Assembly (NCBI GenBank): GCA_002428045.1
Contig: DIZZ01000011.1
Coordinates: 746-17,618 of the forward strand
Length of the DNA stretch: 16,873 nt
DNA from: Verrucomicrobia bacterium UBA6015
GTDB taxonomy: Bacteria > Verrucomicrobiota > Kiritimatiellia > UBA8416
Reading direction: 5' to 3'
The notes under the pieces are model-generated. The model saw only the letters and a list, made by a program, of their open reading frames with translations. It was not told where the DNA came from and made no database searches. A program made the translations under genes and the position numbers. Below, piece after piece: positions 7,052-14,945 of this stretch (its first letter is position 1; every line of letters starts with the position of its first letter).

Positions 7052-7746
7052 GATAACAGGCTAAGTCCCTCATTAAACTTGTATCCCACGCCATAGATGG
7101 AGGTAATCGGGTTGATCCCCGCGCGAACACGGTTCAGCTTCCGTCGGATGCGTTTGACGCAGGCGTCTACCGTACGGTCGTTCACCTGATAATCCTCGTT
7201 GTGCATCTGGTCCATCAGCGCCTCACGGCTGTAAGTCCAGGTCGGCTTGGTCACCAGGGTTCGCATCAGCTCGAACTCGGAGGGCGTCAGGTTTACCCGG
7301 GTGCCGAAATAATTGAATATCTGCGCTTTCACGTTGATCTCGACAGGGCCTTCGATGAGGGGCTGCAGGGGATCAACGCCCTTTGCATAGCGACGCAGGA
7401 CGGCTCGGATCCGAGCCACAAGTTCCTTGTTGTCGAATGGCTTGGAGATGAAATCATCAGCACCGGTTTCCAGTCCGATGACACGATCCACGGCGTCGGA
7501 CTGGCAGCTTAGCATGATCACCGGGATGGCCGGATGGAGCTTCCGCATGGCCTGGAACAGTAACGGTCCAGACATCAGAGGAAGATACAAATCCAGAACG
7601 ACCAGATCCGGCAGGCATCGTTGGAACGCCTCCAGTCCAGCCTTCCCGTCAGATGCCAGGGTCACGATGAATCCCTGCTGCTGGAGAATATACTCCACGG
7701 TTTCGGCAATCTGTGGGTCATCCTCGACAACCAGTAACCGCTGCAT
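7048..7746 (-). CDS. OmpR/PhoB-family response regulator
   Basis: DNA-binding regulator of 232 residues, partner of the histidine kinase that overlaps its stop codon. The receiver domain (1-115) shows acidic EDD (8-10), phospho-acceptor Asp52 (VVLDLYLPLMSG), Ser80 at the switch position and Lys102 (ISKPFDNKEL). A winged helix follows (about 128-228), with NLTPSEFELMRTLV, DRTVDACVKRIRRKL as recognition helix, and SIYGVGYKF at the wing. The frame is open 75 codons further upstream, almost to the glyS start, but I take the ATG at 7746: AGGAGGA lies 7 nt before it and it gives the normal family length, beginning MQRLLVVEDD. Divergent from glyS; its targets are unknown. Confidence 0.94.
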   Translation of the reverse strand: MQRLLVVEDDPQIAETVEYILQQQGFIVTLASDGKAGLEAFQRCLPDLVVLDLYLPLMSGPLLFQAMRKLHPAIPVIMLSCQSDAVDRVIGLETGADDFISKPFDNKELVARIRAVLRRYAKGVDPLQPLIEGPVEINVKAQIFNYFGTRVNLTPSEFELMRTLVTKPTWTYSREALMDQMHNEDYQVNDRTVDACVKRIRRKLNRVRAGINPITSIYGVGYKFNEGLSLLS

Positions 7747-7976
7747 GCCCGAGTCCTCCTGCATTGATATTGACTTATCACCGTTCGCCAAAACCATACC
7801 ATAGCGCTTAATGCAATGACCTGCCATCTTAATCGAGCGAAAATCGGCACGCGGTGCAGATTTGAAACGACACGACACCGATTGTAAAAAACATTGAACT
7901 AGGACGGGCTGCGTGGTAGATTCGACAGCGGATTTGATTTTATAACCCACCCATCCAACCAAAGGATTCATAGACT
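7747..7976. other. Divergent promoter region between the two-component genes and glyS
   Basis: This 230-nt spacer drives transcription both ways. Nothing coding is supported in it; the minus-strand frame that runs through it is an upstream extension of the regulator frame. Only the glyS-side promoter is reasonably clear. I looked for a T-box leader before glyS and saw no T-box consensus or antiterminator-terminator pair. Confidence 0.6.
7894..7922 (+). promoter_or_regulatory. Candidate promoter for glyS and the plus-strand operon
   Basis: TTGAAC (7894-7899, four of six consensus bases) and TAGATT (7917-7922, four of six) are separated by exactly 17 nt. Transcription would start near 7929 and give a leader of about 48 nt before the glyS ATG at 7977. 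Confidence 0.45.
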
Positions 7977-9398
7977 ATGGCGAAAACACCCGGACAGCAA
8001 ATTCTCGAATCATTGACATCCCTCTGCAAGCGGCGCGGTTTCATCTTCCAGACCTCGGAGATCTATGGCGGCATCAACGGATTCTGGGACTACGGCCCGC
8101 TCGGCACCGAATTGAAGCGCAACATCAAGGAGGCTTGGTGGAAAGATGTCGTCCAAACCAATGAGAATGTGGTTGGGCTCGACTCGGCCATCATCATGCA
8201 TCCACGGGTATGGGAGGCCTCGGGGCACATCGGCGGATTTTCTGACCCCATGGTGGATTGCCGTATTTGCAAGAAGCGCTATAAGGCGGACAACCTTTGC
8301 GAGGAGCAGGGCAGTGCCCTGATTTCCGAGAAGGGTGGATTCAAGCTGCCCGCTGGGATTCGCTGCACGCATTGTGGCTCCGATCAACTTACCGATCCCC
8401 GTTCCTTTGACCTGATGTTCAAGACCTTCGTTGGCCCCGTCGAGGAGGATTCCGCTAAAGCCTACCTGCGGCCGGAAACAGCCCAGGGTATCTTCGCGCA
8501 GTTCTCCAATGTGCTGGATACGTCCCGCCAGAAAATCCCCTTTGGCATTGCCCAGATTGGCAAGGCGTTCCGCAACGAGATCAACCCGCGCAATTTCACC
8601 TTCCGTTCGCGTGAGTTCGAGCAGATGGAGCTTGAGTTCTTCATCGAACCCGGCACCGACAAGCAGTGGCACACGTACTGGATCGAGAAACGCCTCGCCT
8701 GGTATGCCTCGATCGGGCTACCAGCCGAACGTCTTCACCAGGATGTGCATCCGCCAGAAAAGCTGGCGCATTACGCCTCGGCTTGTGTCGATATCGCCTA
8801 TGAATTCCCCTTCGGTATCCAGGAGCTGGAAGGGATTGCCGCCCGCGGTAATTTTGACTTGTCGCGTCACTCGGAATTCAGCGGTAAGAAGCTGGAGTAC
8901 TTCGATCAGGAAAGTAACCAGCGCTTCATCCCGCATGTCATCGAGCCCTCGGCAGGCGTGGACCGCATTGCGCTGGCGATCCTTTGCAACGCGTACTGCG
9001 AGGAATGGGTGCCAGCTGGCGAAGGCGAGGTCCTGCCCGCTACCCCGGGAAGCAATCCGCCCGCCGGTTATGAAGCACGGACCGTGTTGCGGTTTGCACC
9101 GCGCGTGGCCCCCATCAAGGTCGCGGTATTCCCGCTGCTAAAGAATAAGCCGGAACTGGTCGAGAAGGCTCGGGAGATCTACAAGCGCTTACAGCAGTGC
9201 TGGCCCTGCATGTATGACCAGGCGGGGGCCATCGGTCGCCGTTACCGCCGCCAGGACGAGATCGGCACTCCGTTCTGTATCACGGTTGATTTCGACTCGC
9301 TGGCCGATAACACGGTGACCCTCCGTGAGCGCGATTCGATGAAGCAGGAGCGGATCCCGATCAGTGAGATCATTCCAATATTGCACGGTAAGTTTTAG
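7977..9398 (+). CDS. glyS: Glycyl-tRNA synthetase, single-chain (alpha2) class II type
   Basis: Charges tRNA-Gly with glycine in the cytoplasm, using ATP. This is the homodimeric eukaryote/archaea-like type, not the alpha2beta2 GlyQ/GlyS enzyme. Visible are the N-terminal YGGINGFWDYGPLGTELKRN (30-49), a zinc-site-like cysteine set (CRIC 95-98, Cys108, CTHC 130-133), RPETAQGIF (165-173), class II motif 2 around FRNE (198-201), and motif 3 GVDRIALAI (327-335). The anticodon-binding domain spans about 375-473 (PIKVAVFPLLKNKPEL and the glycine-enzyme TVTLRERDSMKQ). At 473 residues the length is normal. AAAGGA lies 10 nt upstream of the ATG. It is the first gene of the plus-strand run and is followed after 27 nt by the dehydrogenase gene. 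Confidence 0.97.
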   Translation: MAKTPGQQILESLTSLCKRRGFIFQTSEIYGGINGFWDYGPLGTELKRNIKEAWWKDVVQTNENVVGLDSAIIMHPRVWEASGHIGGFSDPMVDCRICKKRYKADNLCEEQGSALISEKGGFKLPAGIRCTHCGSDQLTDPRSFDLMFKTFVGPVEEDSAKAYLRPETAQGIFAQFSNVLDTSRQKIPFGIAQIGKAFRNEINPRNFTFRSREFEQMELEFFIEPGTDKQWHTYWIEKRLAWYASIGLPAERLHQDVHPPEKLAHYASACVDIAYEFPFGIQELEGIAARGNFDLSRHSEFSGKKLEYFDQESNQRFIPHVIEPSAGVDRIALAILCNAYCEEWVPAGEGEVLPATPGSNPPAGYEARTVLRFAPRVAPIKVAVFPLLKNKPELVEKAREIYKRLQQCWPCMYDQAGAIGRRYRRQDEIGTPFCITVDFDSLADNTVTLRERDSMKQERIPISEIIPILHGKF

Positions 9399-9425
9399 CA
9401 TCGGCAAGAAGCGAGGGAGTTTCCC

Positions 9426-10631
9426 ATGTCCAGATTAATGATTATTGGGGCCGGCGGTGTCGGTCAGGTTGTCGCTTATAAATGTGCCTCTGTGCCATCG
9501 GTCTTTTCCGAGATCATGCTGGCCAGCCGGACGGAGTCGAAGTGCAAGGCGATTGCTGCCGATGTCAAGAAGCGGCTGGGTGTGGAGATGGTCACGGCGC
9601 AGGTCGATGCCGACCATTCGTCCGAACTGGCGGCGTTGATCCGTGATTACAAGCCGGAGATGGTCATTAATGTGGCCCTGCCGTATCAGGATCTGACGAT
9701 CATGGATGCGTGCCTGTCCACCGGTGTGCATTATCTTGATACGGCCAACTATGAGCCGAAGGACAAGGCGCATTTTGAATATTCCTGGCAATGGGCCTAC
9801 CATGACCGTTTTGCTGCTGCCGGCCTGACGGCAATCCTCGGCTGCGGCTTTGATCCAGGGGTCTCCGGAATCTTCACGGCGCATGCCGCCAAGCATCATT
9901 TCGACGAGATCCACACCTTGGATGTCGTCGATTGCAACGCGGGCGATCATGGACAGGTCTTTGCAACCAATTTCAATCCGGAAATCAACATTCGCGAAAT
10001 CACACAGCGGGGGCGCTATTGGGAGAACGGGGTCTGGCATGAGACGCGTCCTCTGGAAATCCATAAGCCAATTGAGTATCCGGGGATCGGTCCGAAAGAA
10101 TCGTACTTGCTTTATCATGAAGAGCTCGAATCGCTCGTCAAGCATTTCCCATCCCTGACGCGAGCCCGTTTCTGGATGACCTTCTCTCCAAATTACATCA
10201 AGCATTTAGAGGTTCTGCAGAATGTCGGCATGACGCGGATCGATCCGGTCAATTATCAAGGCATGCAGATCGTCCCGTTGCAGTTCCTGAAAGCGGTTCT
10301 CCCAGAGCCCTCGTCCCTGGGGGTGAACTATCATGGACAGACCTCGATCGGCTGCCAGATCCGGGGGATTTGCAAGGGGCGTGAGAAAACGTTGTTCATC
10401 TACAACAACTGCGATCACGCCGAGACCTACCGCGAGACCGGGGCTCAGGCCGTCTCCTACACCACCGGCGTACCTGCCATGATCGGGGCGCAGATGTTGC
10501 TCAAGGGGCTTTGGAAAAAGCCCGGCGTGTTTAATGTGGAGCAGTTCGATCCGGATCCATTCATGGATGCCCTTAAACGCTACGGTTTGCCCTGGCACGA
10601 ACAGGTTGATCTTCCACTGGCGCGGGATTAA
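9426..10631 (+). CDS. Carboxynorspermidine/carboxyspermidine dehydrogenase (saccharopine dehydrogenase family)
   Basis: Reductively condenses aspartate semialdehyde with a diamine (diaminopropane or putrescine) to carboxynorspermidine or carboxyspermidine, using NAD(P)H, in the alternative route to norspermidine/spermidine. The N terminus carries the Rossmann motif IGAGGVGQVVAYK (7-19). Further family segments are VINVALPYQDLTIMDACL, GVHYLDTANYEP, LGCGFDPGVSGIF and VVDCNAGDHG, which mark this subfamily within saccharopine dehydrogenase-like proteins. At 401 residues it has the usual length. GAGGGAG lies 6 nt before the ATG. Its TAA overlaps an in-frame ATG of the next gene (TAATG), which codes the matching decarboxylase; that pairing is the strongest argument for the function. 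Diamine choice cannot be read from sequence; spermidine is the commoner bacterial product. Confidence 0.93.
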   Translation: MSRLMIIGAGGVGQVVAYKCASVPSVFSEIMLASRTESKCKAIAADVKKRLGVEMVTAQVDADHSSELAALIRDYKPEMVINVALPYQDLTIMDACLSTGVHYLDTANYEPKDKAHFEYSWQWAYHDRFAAAGLTAILGCGFDPGVSGIFTAHAAKHHFDEIHTLDVVDCNAGDHGQVFATNFNPEINIREITQRGRYWENGVWHETRPLEIHKPIEYPGIGPKESYLLYHEELESLVKHFPSLTRARFWMTFSPNYIKHLEVLQNVGMTRIDPVNYQGMQIVPLQFLKAVLPEPSSLGVNYHGQTSIGCQIRGICKGREKTLFIYNNCDHAETYRETGAQAVSYTTGVPAMIGAQMLLKGLWKKPGVFNVEQFDPDPFMDALKRYGLPWHEQVDLPLARD

Positions 10632-10663
10632 TGGGTTTTTCGGATGGAATGAGAGGATCGCCA

Positions 10664-11794
10664 ATGGATCAGTCAATACCGTCTCCCTGTTTTGTCCTTG
10701 ATGAAGCGAGGCTTCGCCATAACCTCAAGACGCTGAAGACCGTGCAGGATCAGTCCGGCGCACGGATCATCCTGGCACTCAAGGGCTTTGCCTTGCCGGC
10801 GGCCTTTCCTATAATTCGCCAATACTTGCCCGGGACGACAGCCAGCTCGCTGAACGAGGCTCGGCTGGGGTACGAATGTTTCGGCGGGGAAGTTCATCTC
10901 TGTGCACCGGTTTACCTGCCGGATGAAATCGAGCCGCTGCTTGATCGGGCGTCTCACATCACCTTCAATTCCATGACGCAATGGCAGCGCTACAAGGAGC
11001 TATTCCTCCGCCGCCAGCCAGGCTGCTCGGCTGCCATCCGGATCAACCCGGAACATTCCGAGGTGCAGACCGATCTCTACAACCCGGCGATCCCGGGATC
11101 GCGGCTCGGGGTACCTGCCGACGAACTCACGGAGGGACTACCGGAAGGCATCGAGGGGCTGCATGTGCATGCCCTCTGTGAATGTGATGCGGATGCCCTG
11201 GAGCGGCTGATTGCGGCGGTTGAACAGAAGTTCGGACATCTTCTGAAACAGGCGAAATGGCTGAATCTGGGCGGCGGGCACCTGATCGGACGCGAGGGGT
11301 ACGATACCGTGCTCTTGATCCGGCTGGTCAAGCGGCTTCGGGATATATACGGTCTGGAAATCATCCTGGAGCCGGGGGCAGGTGTCGCCTGGGATACCGG
11401 GGTGCTGGTTGCTACGGTTGAGGACCGGATCGAGCGGCGGGGGACACGTACGCTCATGCTCAACGTCTCGTTTGCCGCACACATGCCGGACTGCCTGGAA
11501 ATGCCCTATAAGCCGACCGTGCAAGGGGCGCGTGATCCGCATCCCGGCGAGACCGGCTGGCGACTCGGCGGCATGACCTGTCTTGCCGGCGATTATCTTG
11601 GCGATTATGTCTTCGAGCGGGACCCGGCGATCGGCGACCGGATTGTGCTTGAGGATATGATGCACTATACCATGGTCAAGACGACCATGTTCAACGGCGT
11701 TGCACATCCGTCCATCGGCATCTGGCATGAGAATGGAACGTTCGAAACCGTCCGCCGCTTCGGTTATGATGATTATCTCCACCGGATCGGCTGA
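10664..11794 (+). CDS. nspC: Carboxynorspermidine/carboxyspermidine decarboxylase
   Basis: PLP-dependent decarboxylase (alanine-racemase fold, type III) that removes the carboxyl from carboxy(nor)spermidine to give the polyamine. Residues in the 376-residue form: PSPCFVLDEARLRHN near the N terminus, PLP lysine Lys40 in LALKGFALPA, LNLGGGH (200-206), phosphate-binding EPGAG (236-240), and GGMTCLAGDYLGDY with Cys306, typical of NspC, followed by MHYTMVKTTMFNG. I choose the ATG at 10664 because GAGAGG lies 7 nt before it and the family begins there. The ATG at 10631, which overlaps the upstream stop, would add 11 residues and is the alternative. It ends 2 nt before the CDP-alcohol phosphatidyltransferase start. 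Confidence 0.94.
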   Translation: MDQSIPSPCFVLDEARLRHNLKTLKTVQDQSGARIILALKGFALPAAFPIIRQYLPGTTASSLNEARLGYECFGGEVHLCAPVYLPDEIEPLLDRASHITFNSMTQWQRYKELFLRRQPGCSAAIRINPEHSEVQTDLYNPAIPGSRLGVPADELTEGLPEGIEGLHVHALCECDADALERLIAAVEQKFGHLLKQAKWLNLGGGHLIGREGYDTVLLIRLVKRLRDIYGLEIILEPGAGVAWDTGVLVATVEDRIERRGTRTLMLNVSFAAHMPDCLEMPYKPTVQGARDPHPGETGWRLGGMTCLAGDYLGDYVFERDPAIGDRIVLEDMMHYTMVKTTMFNGVAHPSIGIWHENGTFETVRRFGYDDYLHRIG

Positions 11795-11796
11795 AA

Positions 11797-12480
11797 ATGG
11801 AAAATACATTTCGCAAACGTCCACATTATTACGTCATCGAGAAGCTTTACACGGAGCTGACGATCCGCATGCTTCCCGCACTGGCTCGGACGCGCCTTAC
11901 TCCGAACCAGGTCACGCTGGCCAATTATGCCAACGGCTTTTTGATCATGTTCCTGATCACGACGCAACGATTCATGCCTGCAGCCCTGCTGATCCAGGTT
12001 TACCTTTTTCTTGATATCGTTGACGGTAACCTGGCTCGCTACACGGGGAAGACCACGCGGCTGGGGCAGATCCTGGACCATATCGGGGATCGATTCTTCT
12101 ATAATGTGGTAATGATCGTGCTGGGGCTGGCGACTCCGGTTCACTGGGGCTGGATTGCCGCCTTCCTCGTGATACATAACACCTATGCGGCCGCCACCAC
12201 CTATTACATCGTGCCCGCTATTCGACGCATCGCCGAGTTCCGACGGTTCGGTCTGAAAAAGATCCTGATGGATCGCGGGCTGCTCCTTGGCATGGATCTG
12301 AGTACGCAGGCACTGATCATTTCCGTCCTGATCGCCACCCCGTGGCGCGGGCAGATCCTGCCCAGCGTCACCGCGCTTTACCTCGCCGACCTGCTTTTCC
12401 GTCTCTTCGAACTAGCCCGCAATAGGCATTTCCTGTCTGATAGAAACGCTTCAAATCGAAGGGGTGGGTCAGGAAAGTGA
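11797..12480 (+). CDS. CDP-alcohol phosphatidyltransferase family membrane enzyme
   Basis: Integral membrane enzyme that transfers a phosphatidyl-type group from a CDP-alcohol to a second alcohol. The full family signature D-G-x2-A-R-x8-G-x3-D-x3-D is present without deviation: Asp76, Gly77, Ala80, Arg81, Gly90, Asp94, Asp98 in the segment starting DGNLARYTG. The preceding TPNQVTLANY (35-44) is also typical. Several hydrophobic segments follow (about 105-134, 166-182 and 185-205). At 227 residues it fits the family, but the acceptor (glycerol phosphate, inositol phosphate, serine or other) cannot be read from the sequence. It starts 2 nt after the decarboxylase stop, so it is translated with the polyamine genes. 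Whether that reflects shared biochemistry or only shared regulation is open. The short basic C-terminal tail is unremarkable. Confidence 0.88.
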   Translation: MENTFRKRPHYYVIEKLYTELTIRMLPALARTRLTPNQVTLANYANGFLIMFLITTQRFMPAALLIQVYLFLDIVDGNLARYTGKTTRLGQILDHIGDRFFYNVVMIVLGLATPVHWGWIAAFLVIHNTYAAATTYYIVPAIRRIAEFRRFGLKKILMDRGLLLGMDLSTQALIISVLIATPWRGQILPSVTALYLADLLFRLFELARNRHFLSDRNASNRRGGSGK

Positions 12481-12523
12481 TATGATGTGTGTATGATGAT
12501 AATTCAAAAGCAGGAGATGATTT

Positions 12524-13765
12524 ATGCAGAATGACATGTCGGGTGCCTACTACGACTATACAAAGACAATGAAGCCGGAGCGGCCGTGGCTGCGGCCTTA
12601 TCATCAGAGCCTGGTGTATCTGACCATGGTCTGCACACGTGGCGGTGATGGGCAGGTCGACAAGCTGTACCAGCGCTTTGAAGACACGCTTGATATGATG
12701 CGAAAGATGTACCATCTGACCTGTGGTGTTCCCCAGGTAAACTATATCGTCGGTTGGCATCATGAGGGACATGACTCGAAGTATCCGGACTGGAGCGAAG
12801 TGAATCGTCATCTCAAGCGCGAGGGTGACAAAACGGCGCTCGACAGTTTACGCTGGCTGATCCGTGAGTCCAGAAAATATAATGCGGTGGTGAGTCTTCA
12901 CCTGAATATGATGGATGCCTATCCGGACAGTCCGCTTTGGGACGAATACGTGGCGAAGGATATCATAGCCAAGGACAAGGATGGACATATTATCAAGGGC
13001 AAGGAATGGGGCGGTATGGTGTCGTACCAGATGAGCTATACCCAGGAGTGGAAAACAGGAATGGCGCAAAAGCGGATTGATGGTATCATCGAGATGATCC
13101 CCGAGCTCCGTGAGGGCGGCACGATTCATATTGATGCTTTCCTGGGTGCCCGCCCGCTGGATAGGCAGGCTCCGATCAGTCCGTATCTCGGGTATTCCAA
13201 GGAGGAGGAGGTGGCGACTCAGCGCAAGATCTACCGCTATTGGCGTGACCGCGGGATTGATGTCACCTCCGAGTGGGTTGACGGATTCCGCAGCGACCGG
13301 ATGGTCGGCCTGCAGGCCTGGGCATGGCATGGTGGCTCCGCTGTCGAAGACCTGCCGGATGCGCTCTACTGCAGCAATCCGATGAAGGACGCTCGGCACC
13401 CTGGTTTCGATTTTGATAACGGGATTCATCCTAAATTCACGGAGGAATTCTGTCTGATATTTTTGCCCTGGTACTACAAGAACAATCCCGACGGGAACGA
13501 GGATCCGCAAACGATGCGGGATGGCACCGACATCTGCATGCCCGCGCTGTGGTGCCCTTCGCGGACAATTATCGCCTACAGTCAGGACGGGTATGCGGGC
13601 AAAACCTGGCCTCTGCCATCCGCATGGGCGGATGTGCTCCGCGTAGACGTGGCCAGGATCACCGATGCAGGGAACCAGCCCGTGGGGGCGATTGACGTCA
13701 AGGATGGCAAGGTCACGCTTGACGTCGCCGCGAACGAGGCGTTGGCGTTGACGCCAACACGGTAA
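12524..13765 (+). CDS. GH101-like TIM-barrel glycosidase, compact and without signal peptide
   Basis: Resembles the catalytic core of endo-alpha-N-acetylgalactosaminidases (GH101), retaining enzymes that release the core disaccharide from mucin-type O-glycans. Seen: NYIVGWHHEGHDSKYPDW (73-90), like the GH101 GHDS-PD segment; VVSLHLNMMDAYP (122-134); IHIDAF (201-206), with Asp204 aligning to the expected nucleophile; and VTSEW (247-251), with Glu250 at the expected acid/base position. Known GH101 enzymes are secreted, multidomain and much longer. This one is 413 residues, has no signal peptide and no carbohydrate-binding modules. The start is firm: AGGAG lies 7 nt upstream and an in-frame TGA (12518-12520) precludes extension. 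It is followed after 1 nt by the NamZ gene. Assignment to the GH101 clan is recognition by eye; the substrate is unknown and may well be an amino-sugar oligosaccharide inside the cell. Confidence 0.7.
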   Translation: MQNDMSGAYYDYTKTMKPERPWLRPYHQSLVYLTMVCTRGGDGQVDKLYQRFEDTLDMMRKMYHLTCGVPQVNYIVGWHHEGHDSKYPDWSEVNRHLKREGDKTALDSLRWLIRESRKYNAVVSLHLNMMDAYPDSPLWDEYVAKDIIAKDKDGHIIKGKEWGGMVSYQMSYTQEWKTGMAQKRIDGIIEMIPELREGGTIHIDAFLGARPLDRQAPISPYLGYSKEEEVATQRKIYRYWRDRGIDVTSEWVDGFRSDRMVGLQAWAWHGGSAVEDLPDALYCSNPMKDARHPGFDFDNGIHPKFTEEFCLIFLPWYYKNNPDGNEDPQTMRDGTDICMPALWCPSRTIIAYSQDGYAGKTWPLPSAWADVLRVDVARITDAGNQPVGAIDVKDGKVTLDVAANEALALTPTR

Positions 13766-13766
13766 C

Positions 13767-14945
13767 ATGTCAAAGACACATAAAATCTCGTTTCAACCCG
13801 GTATCGAGTCCCTGCTCCAGTCAGGAATCATGGATGGTCAGCGCATGGGGCTGGTCAGTCATCTTGCCGCCGTCGATCAGCGAGGGACAACCTCCGCCCA
13901 GCGGCTGCACGATGATGTCCGCAGCACGCTCGCCTGCCTGATGGGGCCCGAGCATGGTTTTTTCGGCGTTGCGGCGGCTGGTGACCACTGCCAGTCGCAG
14001 CGCCACCCCGACTGGCATATCCCGATTCACTCGCTTTACGGGGAAACTCGCAAGCCACGCCACGCATGGCTGCGCAAACTCGATCTGGTCATCGTTGATC
14101 TCCAGGATCTCGGATGCCGCCCCTACACTTACGTCTCCACCCTCAAGCTGGTGCTTGAGGCCGCCGCCGAGACAGGGACTCCGGTCACGGTTGCCGATCG
14201 ACCGATTCCTCTGCCCCGCACCATTGACGGACCGCTGCTGGATCCTCGCTTCGAGAGTTTCGTCAGCGCCATACCGGCCCCCATGGTCTATGGCATGACC
14301 CCCGCCGAAACCGCCCTCTGGCTACAGAAAACCATGATCCCTTCGGTTCAACTCAGTGTGGCCCCGATGCAGCAGTACACGCGCAATCTGATGCCCATCC
14401 CATCCGCACCGCCATTCATGCGCCCATCCCCCTCGATTGTGTCGCGCGAGTCCGCTCTCTGTTTTCCCGCCACGGTCTGTTTCGAAGGGTTGCCCCATAT
14501 AGATCACGGGCGCCAGACCGCCATGCCGTTCCAATTGATTGGTGCGCCCTGGACAAGGGCGCAGCCGCTGGCCGATGCCATGACCGCCTGCAACCTGCCT
14601 GGCGTCGTCTTTCATCCCCACCTTTATTCCCCGCCAAACCTAGCTCCCCGTCGTCCGTTTTCCGGCATCCGCATAACCGTCACGGATCCAGCCGTCTTCA
14701 AGCCGGTTCTGACAGGCATCACGATCCTGCATACCCTAGCTGGGCTCTACGGTCGCGACCGCGTCTGGAACCGGAAGCATCTCCGCCCTGATTTTTTCGA
14801 TAAGCTGCTGGGTACCGACCATGTCCGACTGGCGCTCCTGGACAGTACATCTCCCACAACGATCGCGGCAGAATGGGCGGTTGGACACCGCACATTCATC
14901 AAGCAACGTAGTGCCTATCTACTTTACAAACTCGAAAAAGCATGA
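13767..14945 (+). CDS. namZ: NamZ-family (DUF1343) exo-beta-N-acetylmuramidase, probably cytoplasmic
   Basis: The family removes N-acetylmuramic acid (MurNAc) from the non-reducing end of peptidoglycan fragments. The conserved blocks are clear: GPEHGFFG (60-67; Glu62 and His63 are the likely catalytic-region residues), IPIHSLYGETRKP (85-97), DLVIVDLQDLGCRPYTY (106-122), DRPIPLPR (144-151), SFVSAIPAPMVYGMTPAE (164-181) and a C-terminal region with HLYSPPNLAPRRPFSGIRI. At 392 residues it matches the family's core length. No signal peptide or lipobox is present, and an in-frame TGA at 13749-13751 with no alternative start between fixes the N terminus, whereas many family members are exported. 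No Shine-Dalgarno is visible; it begins 1 nt after the previous stop, so it is probably translated by coupling. Its stop overlaps the next start as ATGA. Confidence 0.88.
   Translation: MSKTHKISFQPGIESLLQSGIMDGQRMGLVSHLAAVDQRGTTSAQRLHDDVRSTLACLMGPEHGFFGVAAAGDHCQSQRHPDWHIPIHSLYGETRKPRHAWLRKLDLVIVDLQDLGCRPYTYVSTLKLVLEAAAETGTPVTVADRPIPLPRTIDGPLLDPRFESFVSAIPAPMVYGMTPAETALWLQKTMIPSVQLSVAPMQQYTRNLMPIPSAPPFMRPSPSIVSRESALCFPATVCFEGLPHIDHGRQTAMPFQLIGAPWTRAQPLADAMTACNLPGVVFHPHLYSPPNLAPRRPFSGIRITVTDPAVFKPVLTGITILHTLAGLYGRDRVWNRKHLRPDFFDKLLGTDHVRLALLDSTSPTTIAAEWAVGHRTFIKQRSAYLLYKLEKA

Noticed and set aside
7747..7971. Upstream extension of the response regulator
   Set aside because: A strong AGGAGGA site and family length fix the start at 7746; the extension is not receiver-like.
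7923..7976. T-box leader before glyS
   Set aside because: The leader would be about 48 nt and has neither the T-box consensus nor a terminator hairpin.
8010..8672. 220-codon minus-strand frame, and 8431-9141 plus-strand frame
   Set aside because: Both are shadows of glyS in other frames with no domain signatures.
9435..10205. 256-codon minus-strand frame
   Set aside because: Antisense to the dehydrogenase gene, whose Rossmann motif and family blocks are unmistakable.
12848..13768. 306-codon minus-strand frame
   Set aside because: Antisense to the GH101-like gene; no ribosome site and no recognisable fold.
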